Positions 25,904-34,102 of a stretch of 34,218 bases of DNA are shown here, piece after piece. This stretch comes from an uncultured Bacilli bacterium (GTDB taxonomy: Bacteria > Bacillota_I > Bacilli_A > RF39 > UBA660). Under the pieces are notes generated by a model. It saw only the letters and a program-made list of their open reading frames with translations. It had not been told where the DNA came from and made no database searches. The stretch covers positions 1 through 34,218 of the forward strand of contig CANPZX010000008.1 in NCBI GenBank assembly GCA_947589195.1. The letters are read 5' to 3'. The translations under genes and the position numbers were made by a program. Position 1 is the stretch's first letter; every line of letters starts with the position of its first letter.

Positions 25904-27071
25904 TTTCATTACCTCCAAATAGTTCTAATTGTTTTTCATCATTTTCTGGAATGTATCCAGTTATTTTTCCAACCATCGGAAAAATTTCATAGCCTAATTC
26001 ATTTTCTCTTATGAAGTCATATTCACTCATATAGTTAATAACTGTAGTCGTAAAAACATCTAAGGTCATTTCTTTTAAATTTTTACTAAAATATTTTTCA
26101 TTTTTTTCTTTTGTTTCTTTGATTAAACGATTTAATTTTTCTTTGGTTAATAAAGCAACTTCATTTTGATTTAATTTTATTTCGTCGTTATTTATTTTTT
26201 CTAATAGTTCAGTATTTAAAAGTAAAACAATATCTGTTATAGCTTTATTATTAGGGAAATCAAATTTTTCTTTGGTATTATCAGCGTATAGTAATAAAGC
26301 CATGTTTTTGGTTATTTCTAATTCAGCATCAAGATATTTATCTAGTTCATTTTTTATTGAACTACGAAATTTTTTTAGATAGTCTAATTCAAATTCGGTT
26401 AAATCTTGAGAATAGGCCACCAAGGAATAAATAAGGTGACGGTATACCCGATATCTTCTTACATCACCAATATTTTCATTTTGATCATTAAATTCATCAT
26501 TAATAAAATCATTTATTGTATTAAATTCACTAAGATCATTTTTAAATTCTCGAACATAATAGTTAGATAAACCAGTTGTTTCGTATAATCCTTCAGCTTT
26601 TTTGTCTTCGGTAAAAGTGCTTATTTCTTCAACTACTTTTATTAACCCTTGTTCTTTTAGATGATTTAAGACATTTACTAGGCATTTACGATGTTTGGTA
26701 ATGTTCCAATCAGGAATAGTGTTTAATTCTAAAGTAATTGCAGTATTTCTTATATATTCAATTAAATTTGAAAGAATGAATTGTTCTAAACGGGGTTTAT
26801 CTTCTAAAAATAGTAAAACAATCATTAGTATGGAATATTCTAAGGGAGTAGTAAATTCGGTAATTCCCATGTAGCTTTTAGGAACACTAGGGACTTTTTC
26901 CAGTTTTATAATTCGATCATTTACGATAAGTTTGCTTCCTAATTTAGTATGAATAAAATCTTTATAATAATCAAGATTATTTTTGATAGTGTAATAAAGA
27001 GATGGATTATCTTCTTTTATACACCAATAGTTATTAAGTAAATATTCTAATTCTTCAGTATGAATATCCAT
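25896..27071 (-). CDS. jetB: Wadjet KITE subunit JetB (DUF4194)
   Basis: The 391-residue protein has winged-helix content: LEYSILMIVLLFLEDKPR (~77-95), VLNHLKEQGLIKVVEE (~133-148), then RVYRHLIYSLVAYSQ (~206-220). Its C-terminal MSEYDFIRENELGYEIFPMVGKITGYIPE is typical of the MukE-like JetB family. It binds the kleisin JetA and the SMC. Its ATG overlaps the jetA stop by one base, which shows tight coupling. Length fits the family. Confidence 0.9.
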   Translation of the reverse strand: MDIHTEELEYLLNNYWCIKEDNPSLYYTIKNNLDYYKDFIHTKLGSKLIVNDRIIKLEKVPSVPKSYMGITEFTTPLEYSILMIVLLFLEDKPRLEQFILSNLIEYIRNTAITLELNTIPDWNITKHRKCLVNVLNHLKEQGLIKVVEEISTFTEDKKAEGLYETTGLSNYYVREFKNDLSEFNTINDFINDEFNDQNENIGDVRRYRVYRHLIYSLVAYSQDLTEFELDYLKKFRSSIKNELDKYLDAELEITKNMALLLYADNTKEKFDFPNNKAITDIVLLLNTELLEKINNDEIKLNQNEVALLTKEKLNRLIKETKEKNEKYFSKNLKEMTLDVFTTTVINYMSEYDFIRENELGYEIFPMVGKITGYIPENDEKQLELFGGNENE

Positions 27072-28534
27072 TAAATATCACCTTCAAATTTTATTTCGAC
27101 ACTATCCATGATAAATGTCCCATCTTCACTAGTTATAGTGCATTTTCCCGGCTTTTTTAAAATTGAGTACGATAAACCAAATTCCGTTTCTTTTTTGGCA
27201 CTTGAGGAAGAAAGAAGTTTAGTTATATAGCGTCTTTCGATTTTGCTTAAATTTACAGTATCAGTTAAAATTATTTTTTTATCTTTAATTAGCTTTTTTA
27301 AAAGTTCTTTGTTTTCGGCTTGAATTTTTCGATATTCTTCAAGAAGTCTTTTTTTCTCAGCTGATTTATCAGTGATAGGAACAATTTTTACTTTTTCTTT
27401 GCGTTCCCGAGTTCTTGATGATAAAACAATTTCAAGAGGAGGAATGTCATAAGAGTTTACTAATACATCAGTATTTAAATTGGAATTACCAACAAAATGT
27501 TTAACATTTGAAATTCCAAAGATAACGGAAGCATATTTGTGGGCTTCTTCAATATCAGTTATGTTATCAAATATTTTGCATAATTTTTTATAGTCTTCTC
27601 TTCGGCTGGTCATATTACCATGTAATTCGATTAAAGAGTTAGCGTATTTAGTTATGAGAACAATTATATTATCGGTAGTATCCATTAGTTTTTGCCCTTC
27701 GCTGATTTTACTTTCACTACCAGTAAACCATTTAAAAATGTTTAAGATTTTGCCATGGTTAATTTCTTTTAGATGAGAAAAGTCAAAATTTTGATTTAGC
27801 ATTGGATTTAGTTGGGTGTAATTGTTTATTTTAGTTAGAAAATTTTCAATTTTTTCGGGTGTTATTTTGGAAATACTATATTTTATTAAATGGATATTAG
27901 ATTGATATCCTTGAACAAATTCTTTTAAGTATTTAACAATTTCGGATTTAAATTGGAGAAATAATACACTTTGCATAAGTTCTTCAGATTTGGGTTCGTT
28001 AAATTTTTTTAAGAAGTCTTGATAGTTTTGATTTAACTTGGTAAAGTCGTCATTTAGATCATTCCATATTTCGTAAGCTTCTTCGATAGTTTTTTCTTCA
28101 ATATCGATAAGTTTAGTAATAGTTTGACGTAAGCGATCAAATAATTTAGGTTCTAGGGAAGCCGCTTTTACTTCCATATCTTCTAAAGAAATAGTTAACC
28201 TTTCTATTTCAGTTGCGTATTCGGTCATTTGATAACGAAATTTCTTGTTTTTAAATTCGTCGATTGAGGTAGCATTTTTCGTATCTTGCATGCGAGATAA
28301 ACTTAACCATTCAGTTAATTGTTCTAAATCACGTTCACAGTCGTCAATGGTGTAGTCATTAAATAAAGCATTTTCTTTAAGTTCATTATAGACGTCTTCT
28401 TTGTATAACCAATATTCTAATTTTTCATAATTGCGATAAAAAATACGCATGATTGGCCGATAACGCCATGAGTTTTCAGTACTTAAATATTTAGTTTCAT
28501 CAATTTGTTTAATTAATTTTTCATATACTTCCAT
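27071..28534 (-). CDS. jetA: Wadjet kleisin subunit JetA
   Basis: This is a 487-residue MukF-like protein and the first gene of the operon. The N-terminal winged-helix segment is YRPIMRIFYRNYEKLEYWLYKEDVY (~25-49). A helical middle (~80-330) includes the dimerisation region, and the C-terminal part is a lysine-rich helix followed by a small beta domain. The family is annotated as DUF5716/JetA. It bridges the two JetC heads and the JetB dimer. AAAGGGA precedes ATG 28534. The regulatory region of 268 nt upstream carries direct repeats and a composite operator. Confidence 0.9.
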   Translation of the reverse strand: MEVYEKLIKQIDETKYLSTENSWRYRPIMRIFYRNYEKLEYWLYKEDVYNELKENALFNDYTIDDCERDLEQLTEWLSLSRMQDTKNATSIDEFKNKKFRYQMTEYATEIERLTISLEDMEVKAASLEPKLFDRLRQTITKLIDIEEKTIEEAYEIWNDLNDDFTKLNQNYQDFLKKFNEPKSEELMQSVLFLQFKSEIVKYLKEFVQGYQSNIHLIKYSISKITPEKIENFLTKINNYTQLNPMLNQNFDFSHLKEINHGKILNIFKWFTGSESKISEGQKLMDTTDNIIVLITKYANSLIELHGNMTSRREDYKKLCKIFDNITDIEEAHKYASVIFGISNVKHFVGNSNLNTDVLVNSYDIPPLEIVLSSRTRERKEKVKIVPITDKSAEKKRLLEEYRKIQAENKELLKKLIKDKKIILTDTVNLSKIERRYITKLLSSSSAKKETEFGLSYSILKKPGKCTITSEDGTFIMDSVEIKFEGDI

Positions 28535-28589
28535 AATTTAAAATCCCTTTGTTTGGCATATATTACCATATTTAGTTGTTTTTTTAAAG

Positions 28590-28632
28590 TATTTTATGAT
28601 GGATGAGAATTTTTATATTTTATGATGGATGA
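28590..28632. repeat. Two 17-bp direct repeats upstream of jetA
   Basis: TATTTTATGATGGATGA occurs at 28590-28606 and 28616-28632, a 26-bp period with similar flanking T runs. It lies 56-98 bp before the jetA start and so could be a regulator site or overlap the promoter. Confidence 0.65.
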
Positions 28633-28702
28633 AGATTTTTAAAAGATATGACCTAATTTTAATGGTATGTTTTTCAATGAAAATGCCCTATTGATAAATA
28701 TA

Positions 28703-28750
28703 TGATGTAATTAGCATCACATAGTTGATGTAAATATTAGAATGTTTACA
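28703..28750. promoter_or_regulatory. Composite palindromic operator upstream of the Wadjet operon
   Basis: TGATGTAATTAGCATCA (28703-28719), a 9-nt spacer, then TGTAAA-N10-TTTACA (28729-28750). The arms and the 9-nt spacer match the element at 14425-14475 before the SNF2 gene. ATGTAA half-sites recur within it. It lies between the terminator of the XRE gene and jetA. Confidence 0.7.
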
Positions 28751-28754
28751 TTAG

Positions 28755-28783
28755 AAAAAAAGCCTTTTGATAGGCTTAAATAA
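28755..28783 (-). terminator. Terminator of the XRE regulator gene
   Basis: Read on the minus strand, AAGCCT/AGGCTT forms a hairpin followed by seven T. This separates the regulator transcript from the Wadjet operon. Confidence 0.75.
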
Positions 28784-28802
28784 GAAAAATTGAATTTAAA
28801 AG

Positions 28803-29336
28803 TTAACTTTGCTTTTTGGAGTTGACATTAATGTTAATGTCGGGGTATTTAGCTTTATCAAATTTTTCTAAATTTGGAGTTAATATGCTAGTAATTTCTT
28901 TTAAAATTATAATGACATCTTTTTTAGTAGTAGGTTTTTCGTATAAATCAGGATTTTCTAAGCGGTCAATTAAATTCATAATTATTTTTTGACATTCAGT
29001 ATCATTAGCTCTTCTTTTATTTATATCTTTTAAAACGGCAAAAAAGAATTTAGTAAAATTTTCAACTTGGTCATCATTTTGGTTAGAAGATGAATTAAGG
29101 TTAATATCTTCGTTATTATATCCGGCAAGGTTGGATAGATCTTTAAAATCTAAATTTAAGACTTTGGCAATTTTATTTAAAATTAAAACGTTTGGTTTTT
29201 GCCTTAATCCAGCTTCAATTCTTGAAATTTCTCCTGAATCAACATGAGCTAGTCTAGCTAGTTCTCTTTGAGAAATCTTTAATTTGGTCCGAGCTTCACT
29301 GATTTTTTGACCTAATAAATTTATATTTTTTCCCAC
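28803..29336 (-). CDS. XRE-family transcriptional regulator
   Basis: The preferred start is GTG 29336 (177 residues), seven nt after AGAGGG. The TTG at 29354 lies within the -10 box TATAAT (29359-29354 on the minus strand). The helix-turn-helix is in the first 60 residues: LGQKISEARTKLKISQRELARLAHVDSGEISRIEAGLRQKP, then LNKIAKVLNLDFKDL. The C-terminal half is a helical, acidic tail with no metalloprotease motif. Lying just upstream of jetA in the same direction, it is the best candidate to bind the shared operator, but this is unproven. Confidence 0.88.
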   Translation of the reverse strand: MGKNINLLGQKISEARTKLKISQRELARLAHVDSGEISRIEAGLRQKPNVLILNKIAKVLNLDFKDLSNLAGYNNEDINLNSSSNQNDDQVENFTKFFFAVLKDINKRRANDTECQKIIMNLIDRLENPDLYEKPTTKKDVIIILKEITSILTPNLEKFDKAKYPDININVNSKKQS

Positions 29337-29389
29337 TTTAAAACCCTCTTTCAATTATACTTTAATTATATTATTTAACTTAAATAAAT

Positions 29390-29403
29390 GCAATAAATAT
29401 TGC
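29390..29403. promoter_or_regulatory. Perfect palindrome between the XRE gene and the Ham1 gene
   Basis: GCAATAAATATTGC is a 6+2+6 palindrome just upstream of the -35 region of the XRE gene and 84 bp before the divergent pyrophosphatase gene. It suits an autoregulatory operator. It could also be chance in AT-rich DNA. Confidence 0.4.
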
Positions 29404-29486
29404 TGACAAATTCATCATTTTAAGATTTTGTGAAATGAGAAAAATAATAATCCTTGTGTTATAATAATTTTAGGAGTGTGAAGTAA

Positions 29487-30047
29487 ATGAAAAAAATAAC
29501 TTATGTAACGGGTAATTGGTCCAAAGTAATGAGTGCTAAAAATATTTTAGAACCATTGGGAATAGAAATCGATAACGTAAAAATGGATACAACTGAGATT
29601 CAAGCGGATACGGTTGAAGAAATAGCAAAGTTTTCAGCTAAAGAAGCAAGTGATAAGTTAAAATGTGCCGTATTAAAAAATGATACAGGATTATTTGTCG
29701 AGGCTTTAGGTGGTTTTCCTGGCCCATATACCCATTATGTAGATGAAAAAATAGGTGAAGATGGATTATTAAAACTTTTAGAAAAAGAAGAAAATCGTAA
29801 TGCTTGTTTTATCGAAGCTTTTGCTTTTTGTGAATATGGCAATGAGCCAGTTGTGTTTAAATCAATTACTAAAGGAAAAATTGCTAAAGAGAAATCAGGT
29901 CAATATGGTTGGAGTTGGGATTTTATTTTTATACCTGATGGATATGAAAAGGCTATGGGAAATTATCCTGATGAAGAAAGATGTTTAATGTGGAATACAG
30001 ATGCTTACTATGATTTAGCAAAATATTTAAAAAATAAGATAGATTAA
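29487..30047 (+). CDS. Ham1/RdgB-like non-canonical purine NTP pyrophosphatase
   Basis: The 186-residue protein begins with the substrate loop ITYVTGNWSKVMSAKNIL (T-G-N-x-x-K). KNDTGLFVEALGGFPGPYTHYV (~69-90) is the metal- and base-binding segment of the ITPase family. GWSWDFIFIPDGYEKAMG follows near 141-158. It would hydrolyse dITP/XTP-type nucleotides to monophosphates. The terminal residues are shorter than the usual SHR motif and read DEERCLMWNTDAYYDLAKYL, an atypical subfamily. AGGAG lies 12 nt upstream and TATAAT at 29460-29465. It is a single gene between the XRE regulator and the HipA-like kinase. Confidence 0.85.
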   Translation: MKKITYVTGNWSKVMSAKNILEPLGIEIDNVKMDTTEIQADTVEEIAKFSAKEASDKLKCAVLKNDTGLFVEALGGFPGPYTHYVDEKIGEDGLLKLLEKEENRNACFIEAFAFCEYGNEPVVFKSITKGKIAKEKSGQYGWSWDFIFIPDGYEKAMGNYPDEERCLMWNTDAYYDLAKYLKNKID

Positions 30048-30152
30048 TTATTTTGTTAATATATGATATAGAATATTGGAAGATTGGGATATTATCAATT
30101 TTTCTTTTTTGTATGATATAATAAGTTTAAATAACCAAGCGAGGTGTTTTGG

Positions 30153-31337
30153 ATGAAATGTATTTTAATGAATAAAAATAAAGAAGTATTGGTTGCGGAA
30201 TATGATCCAGCTACAAGTGTTTTTACTAAAATATATGAAATTCAAGATATTAATTATGCTCCCTATATTTTGAAAAGTTTTTATATAGAAGATGACATTA
30301 ATGATACTCCTTTTAGAACTAATTTAAGTGAATGGTTTAAAGGAAGAAGTATACCTTTATGGCGGGATAAATTAGACTTATTATTACACAGGCTTAATAT
30401 AACTGCACCTTATGAACTTTTAGATAAAGCTTTTGGATTATCTTTATCGGATCAATATTGGTTAAAACCAGAAGACAGTGATATTAAGTATGATGATATT
30501 AATTTTTTTGATAATGATTTTGATTATGTTGAGTTTATGGAGGCATCCTTATCAACAAATAGTAGTCAAATAACTAAAGAAACCTCTTTAAAAACTCCTA
30601 ATAATACGACAGATGGAATGTTAAAAAAGGCTTGGATTATAGATAATGGAATAAGATATTTATTAAAGGCGGGTTATAAAAATGAAACTTTACAACCTTT
30701 TAATGAAGTATTAGCTAGTGAAATATGTAAAAGATTAGGTTTTAAGCATGTAGAATATACAATTGATACATATAAAGATATGGTTGTATCTAAATGTCCT
30801 TGTTTTATAACCAAGGATACAGAATTTATTACTTGTAATCAAATAAGAAACGATATGTTAAGACATGATAGTATAGATGATTATGAAGAATATATTAAAA
30901 AATTAGAAGATAATGGAATAGCTAAAGCTCGGGAAAAAGTAGAAAATATGTATATTTTAGATTTTTTAATTATGAACGAAGATAGACATTTAAATAATTT
31001 TGGAATTATAAGAGATGTTAATACTTTAGAATGGTTAGATGTAGCTCCGATATTTGATAATGGCCAAAGTTTAAATATAGAGTATTATGATGAAGAAGAA
31101 GTACATATTTCAGGAACGGGAAGACTATTTTATGAAATAAAACCTTTTGATGAAATAATAAAGGTAGTAAAAGATATAAAAAGAATAGATATATCTAAAT
31201 TAAATGGTTTAGTAGAATGGTTTGATGATCTATTACATAAATATCAATATTTGACAGGATATTCTGAAGCACGAATTAGTAAATTATGTATTTTACTAAA
31301 TAGACAAATTGATAAATTAAAGAAAATTAGTAAGTAA
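30153..31337 (+). CDS. HipA-like serine/threonine kinase
   Basis: ATG 30153 (394 residues) follows GAGGTG by 6 nt. The TTG at 30144 overlaps that site. The N-terminal ~130 residues are variable. The kinase core has AWIIDNGIRYLLKAG (ATP-binding lysine) and FNEVLASEICKRLG. The catalytic loop is NEDRHLNNFGI with Asp277 and Asn282, and the metal-binding loop is APIFDNGQSL near 301-310. HipA kinases phosphorylate translation factors or other targets and cause growth arrest. No hipB-like antitoxin gene adjoins it, so it may be a solitary or differently controlled kinase. It is followed 56 nt later by the SWIM protein gene. Confidence 0.8.
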   Translation: MKCILMNKNKEVLVAEYDPATSVFTKIYEIQDINYAPYILKSFYIEDDINDTPFRTNLSEWFKGRSIPLWRDKLDLLLHRLNITAPYELLDKAFGLSLSDQYWLKPEDSDIKYDDINFFDNDFDYVEFMEASLSTNSSQITKETSLKTPNNTTDGMLKKAWIIDNGIRYLLKAGYKNETLQPFNEVLASEICKRLGFKHVEYTIDTYKDMVVSKCPCFITKDTEFITCNQIRNDMLRHDSIDDYEEYIKKLEDNGIAKAREKVENMYILDFLIMNEDRHLNNFGIIRDVNTLEWLDVAPIFDNGQSLNIEYYDEEEVHISGTGRLFYEIKPFDEIIKVVKDIKRIDISKLNGLVEWFDDLLHKYQYLTGYSEARISKLCILLNRQIDKLKKISK

Positions 31338-31393
31338 GATATTAATGATTTTGATTTAGTTAAGGGCAAAAAAATATATTATTAGGTGAAGTT

Positions 31394-33046
31394 ATGGATA
31401 TTGATTTTGAAGATGAATTTTTAGATTATATTTTAGATAGGGGATATGAGTATTATATTAATAATAAAGTAAGTGATGTAGTAATTAATCATAATGTTGT
31501 AAGTGCAATAGTAAAGGGAAATTATAAATATGAAGTAAATTTAGAGATAGAAGATGAAATTTTTATTGAAGGAAATTGTAGTTGTCCTTATTTTGAATCT
31601 AATGGTAATTGTAAACATATGGCGGCAGTATTATATTATTTAAAGGAAAATGGCCCGCAAAAATCAAATAGTAAGTATGATCTAAAAGGTATTATAAATA
31701 GGGTTTCTGATAAAGATGTAAGAAAATTTCTTTATAATAATTTAGTAAATAATTCGGAGTTATTAAATAAGTTTAGGATAGCATTCAGTAAATTTTTCCC
31801 TAAATTATCTAAAGAAGAATATAAAAGTAAAATTTATCAAGCTATCAATAAATGCTGTGGTCGAGAAGGCTTTATTGATTATAGTAAAGTAGCAAATTAT
31901 AGACGGATAGTGAATGAATATCTTGATGAAGCAAGAGATTTAGTAGCTCGTGAAGATTATGAAACTGCATTTATAATTGTTTCGATTATATTAGATTCAA
32001 TTCCTAATACAAATATTGATGATTCAAATGGTACCACTGGTGATATAGCAACCGATGCCATTGGAATAATTTTAGATATTTTAGAAGAAATAGATGAAGA
32101 AAATGAGGCTGTTTTAAAAAATATAGTTAATTATGTAATTACGGAAATAAAAACTTCTAAGTTATTGAATTATGGAATAGATTTAAAAATAATAGTAGGG
32201 TATTTTATTAATGCTGAATTATATTTAGATGAAATTAAAACTGCTTTAGAAATAGCACTTGATCAATCTAGAGATAAAATTTACTTTTATGATCGAGAGT
32301 CTTATATAAACTATTTACTAGAAATTGGTGAGTTAAGAGGAGAAGCAGATCAAAAATTTAAAATTTTAGAAAAATATTCTTATGATAAAGGTATATTTTT
32401 TAAATATATTGATGAATTAATTAAGAAAGGGAATTCTTCTTATGCTATTGAAATTTTAGAAGAAAGATTACATAAAGAAGATTATTATAGTAAAGATTAT
32501 GCTGAAAAATTAGCTGATATATATTTAAATAATAAAATGATGGATAAATATACCGATATTTTATATAAACTGTTTTATAAATATGATAAGTATGATATAG
32601 ATGTTTATCGTAAGATTAAGAATTTGTATTCTAGTAAGGATTGGAGTGTCGAAAAAGATAAAATAATAAATACAATTAAAAATATTAAAAACAATGATAG
32701 GGTAAATAAAATATTAATAGAAGAAGAATTGTATGACGAATTGTATTTGATTGTTCGTGATTGTATTATGGTAAATCAGATAAGAAAATATGAACAATAT
32801 TTACTTCCTAAATATAAAAATGAATTATTGAAACTTTATAAAGATGATTGTTTAAAAGAGGTTGAGCGGGCAAATAATCGAGTTATGTATCGGGAAGTTG
32901 CAAGAAAAGTAAATCATATAAGGGAAATGGATAATGAAGTAGTTAAATCAATATTAAAAGAAATTAATTATAAATATTTTATGAAAAGACCAGCAATGTT
33001 AGATGAGTTTAAGAAAGAAATAAATGATTTAAATGAATATATATAG
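31394..33046 (+). CDS. SWIM zinc-finger protein with helical (TPR-like) repeats
   Basis: This 550-residue protein has an N-terminal SWIM finger CSCPYFESNGNCKHMAAVL (about residues 62-80, C-x-C...C-x-H). It follows a beta-rich lead-in (DYILDRGYEYYINNKVSDVVINHNVVSAIVKG). The remainder is all-helical, with TPR-like pairs around 290-420. SWIM domains bind DNA or protein and are frequent in SNF2-linked and uncharacterised bacterial proteins. It begins a run of three closely spaced genes (31394, 33086, 33538) with good ribosome sites. It has the same type of finger as the SNF2 protein upstream. Confidence 0.75.
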   Translation: MDIDFEDEFLDYILDRGYEYYINNKVSDVVINHNVVSAIVKGNYKYEVNLEIEDEIFIEGNCSCPYFESNGNCKHMAAVLYYLKENGPQKSNSKYDLKGIINRVSDKDVRKFLYNNLVNNSELLNKFRIAFSKFFPKLSKEEYKSKIYQAINKCCGREGFIDYSKVANYRRIVNEYLDEARDLVAREDYETAFIIVSIILDSIPNTNIDDSNGTTGDIATDAIGIILDILEEIDEENEAVLKNIVNYVITEIKTSKLLNYGIDLKIIVGYFINAELYLDEIKTALEIALDQSRDKIYFYDRESYINYLLEIGELRGEADQKFKILEKYSYDKGIFFKYIDELIKKGNSSYAIEILEERLHKEDYYSKDYAEKLADIYLNNKMMDKYTDILYKLFYKYDKYDIDVYRKIKNLYSSKDWSVEKDKIINTIKNIKNNDRVNKILIEEELYDELYLIVRDCIMVNQIRKYEQYLLPKYKNELLKLYKDDCLKEVERANNRVMYREVARKVNHIREMDNEVVKSILKEINYKYFMKRPAMLDEFKKEINDLNEYI

Positions 33047-33085
33047 TAAATTTGATTTGTTTATTTGATGAGGAGATTTATATAA

Positions 33086-33523
33086 ATGAAAGATTATGAA
33101 GTATATGAACTAAATTTAAAAAAGAATAATAAAAGAAATGACAAATTTTTAAAAATATTTGAAAAGTGGTTAAATGAACAAAAATTAACTAAAAAAACAA
33201 TTAATAAGCATTTATGTAATGTTGATTTATATATTAATGATTATTTAAATTATTATGAAATAACTAATATGGAAGCTGGAGTTAATATGATTTATACATT
33301 TTTGGATGATTGGTTTATTAGAAAATGTATGTGGTCGTCAGTTTCTTCAATTAAAGATATCGCGGCAAGTATTAAAAAATTTTATCAATGTATGAGTGAA
33401 AAAGATTATATAAAAAATGAAGACTATAAACGTTTGTGCCAAGAAATAAAGGATCATATGGATGAATTTATAAATTCTTTTATAAAATATGAGCAGTATG
33501 AAGAATATGAAGAATTTTTTTAG
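33086..33523 (+). CDS. Small protein resembling an integrase core-binding (SAM-like) domain
   Basis: The 145-residue basic-then-acidic helical protein reads like the N-terminal SAM-like domain of tyrosine recombinases (FEKWLNEQKLTKKTINKHLCNVDLYINDYL, then IKKFYQCMSEKDYI). It has no catalytic domain (no R-H-R-Y). It could be a DNA-binding accessory factor. AGGAG precedes it, 39 nt after the SWIM gene. Family not recognised with confidence. Confidence 0.5.
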   Translation: MKDYEVYELNLKKNNKRNDKFLKIFEKWLNEQKLTKKTINKHLCNVDLYINDYLNYYEITNMEAGVNMIYTFLDDWFIRKCMWSSVSSIKDIAASIKKFYQCMSEKDYIKNEDYKRLCQEIKDHMDEFINSFIKYEQYEEYEEFF

Positions 33524-33537
33524 AAAAGGAGAAGTTT

Positions 33538-34023
33538 ATGATTGAAATAAAAGAAATTAGTGAAGAAAAATTAGAAGAAAATTATAGATTTAGAACATAT
33601 TTGAAAATGCATGCCGATGAAAAAATTTTAGATGAACAATTTAAGGAATTACATAATAAATATTTTAAAAATTTTGATTGCAGTAAATGTCGAAATTGTT
33701 GCAAGGTTTTGGGGGTATCTATGAATGAATATGAATTAAATTCAATTTGTAAGCATTATTATTTAGATGATTATAAATTAAAAAACGAAGTTTTAAAAGA
33801 AAATTATGGAAAATATATTGCTAAGCCATGTCCATTTTTAAATAAAGATAATAGTTGCCAAATAGAAGAGTGTCTTCCAGAATCTTGCTTAGATTATCCA
33901 TATACAAATAAAGATGAGAGGTTATTTAGCTTACTTGCAATAGTTAATAATAGTAAAGTTTGCCCAGTAGTATACAAAATATTAGAAGATTTAAAAGACT
34001 TGTATGGTTTTAAAAGTAAATGA
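33538..34023 (+). CDS. YkgJ-type CxxCxxCC cysteine-cluster protein
   Basis: The 161-residue protein has CSKCRNCC (Cys48, 51, 54, 55). Further cysteines in PCPFLNKDNSCQIEECLPESCLDYP make the conserved metal-binding pattern of PF03692. Relatives bind zinc or an iron-sulfur cluster, and their role is unknown. AAGGAG lies 8 nt upstream, and the gene follows the previous one by 14 nt, so it is cotranscribed. Confidence 0.8.
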   Translation: MIEIKEISEEKLEENYRFRTYLKMHADEKILDEQFKELHNKYFKNFDCSKCRNCCKVLGVSMNEYELNSICKHYYLDDYKLKNEVLKENYGKYIAKPCPFLNKDNSCQIEECLPESCLDYPYTNKDERLFSLLAIVNNSKVCPVVYKILEDLKDLYGFKSK

Positions 34024-34102
34024 ATCTATTTGAGTTTTATGATGGTAATAAAAAGGTAGAACAAAGTTTTTCTTTTTTCATACTTTATATTAGGTGATTA
34101 AC

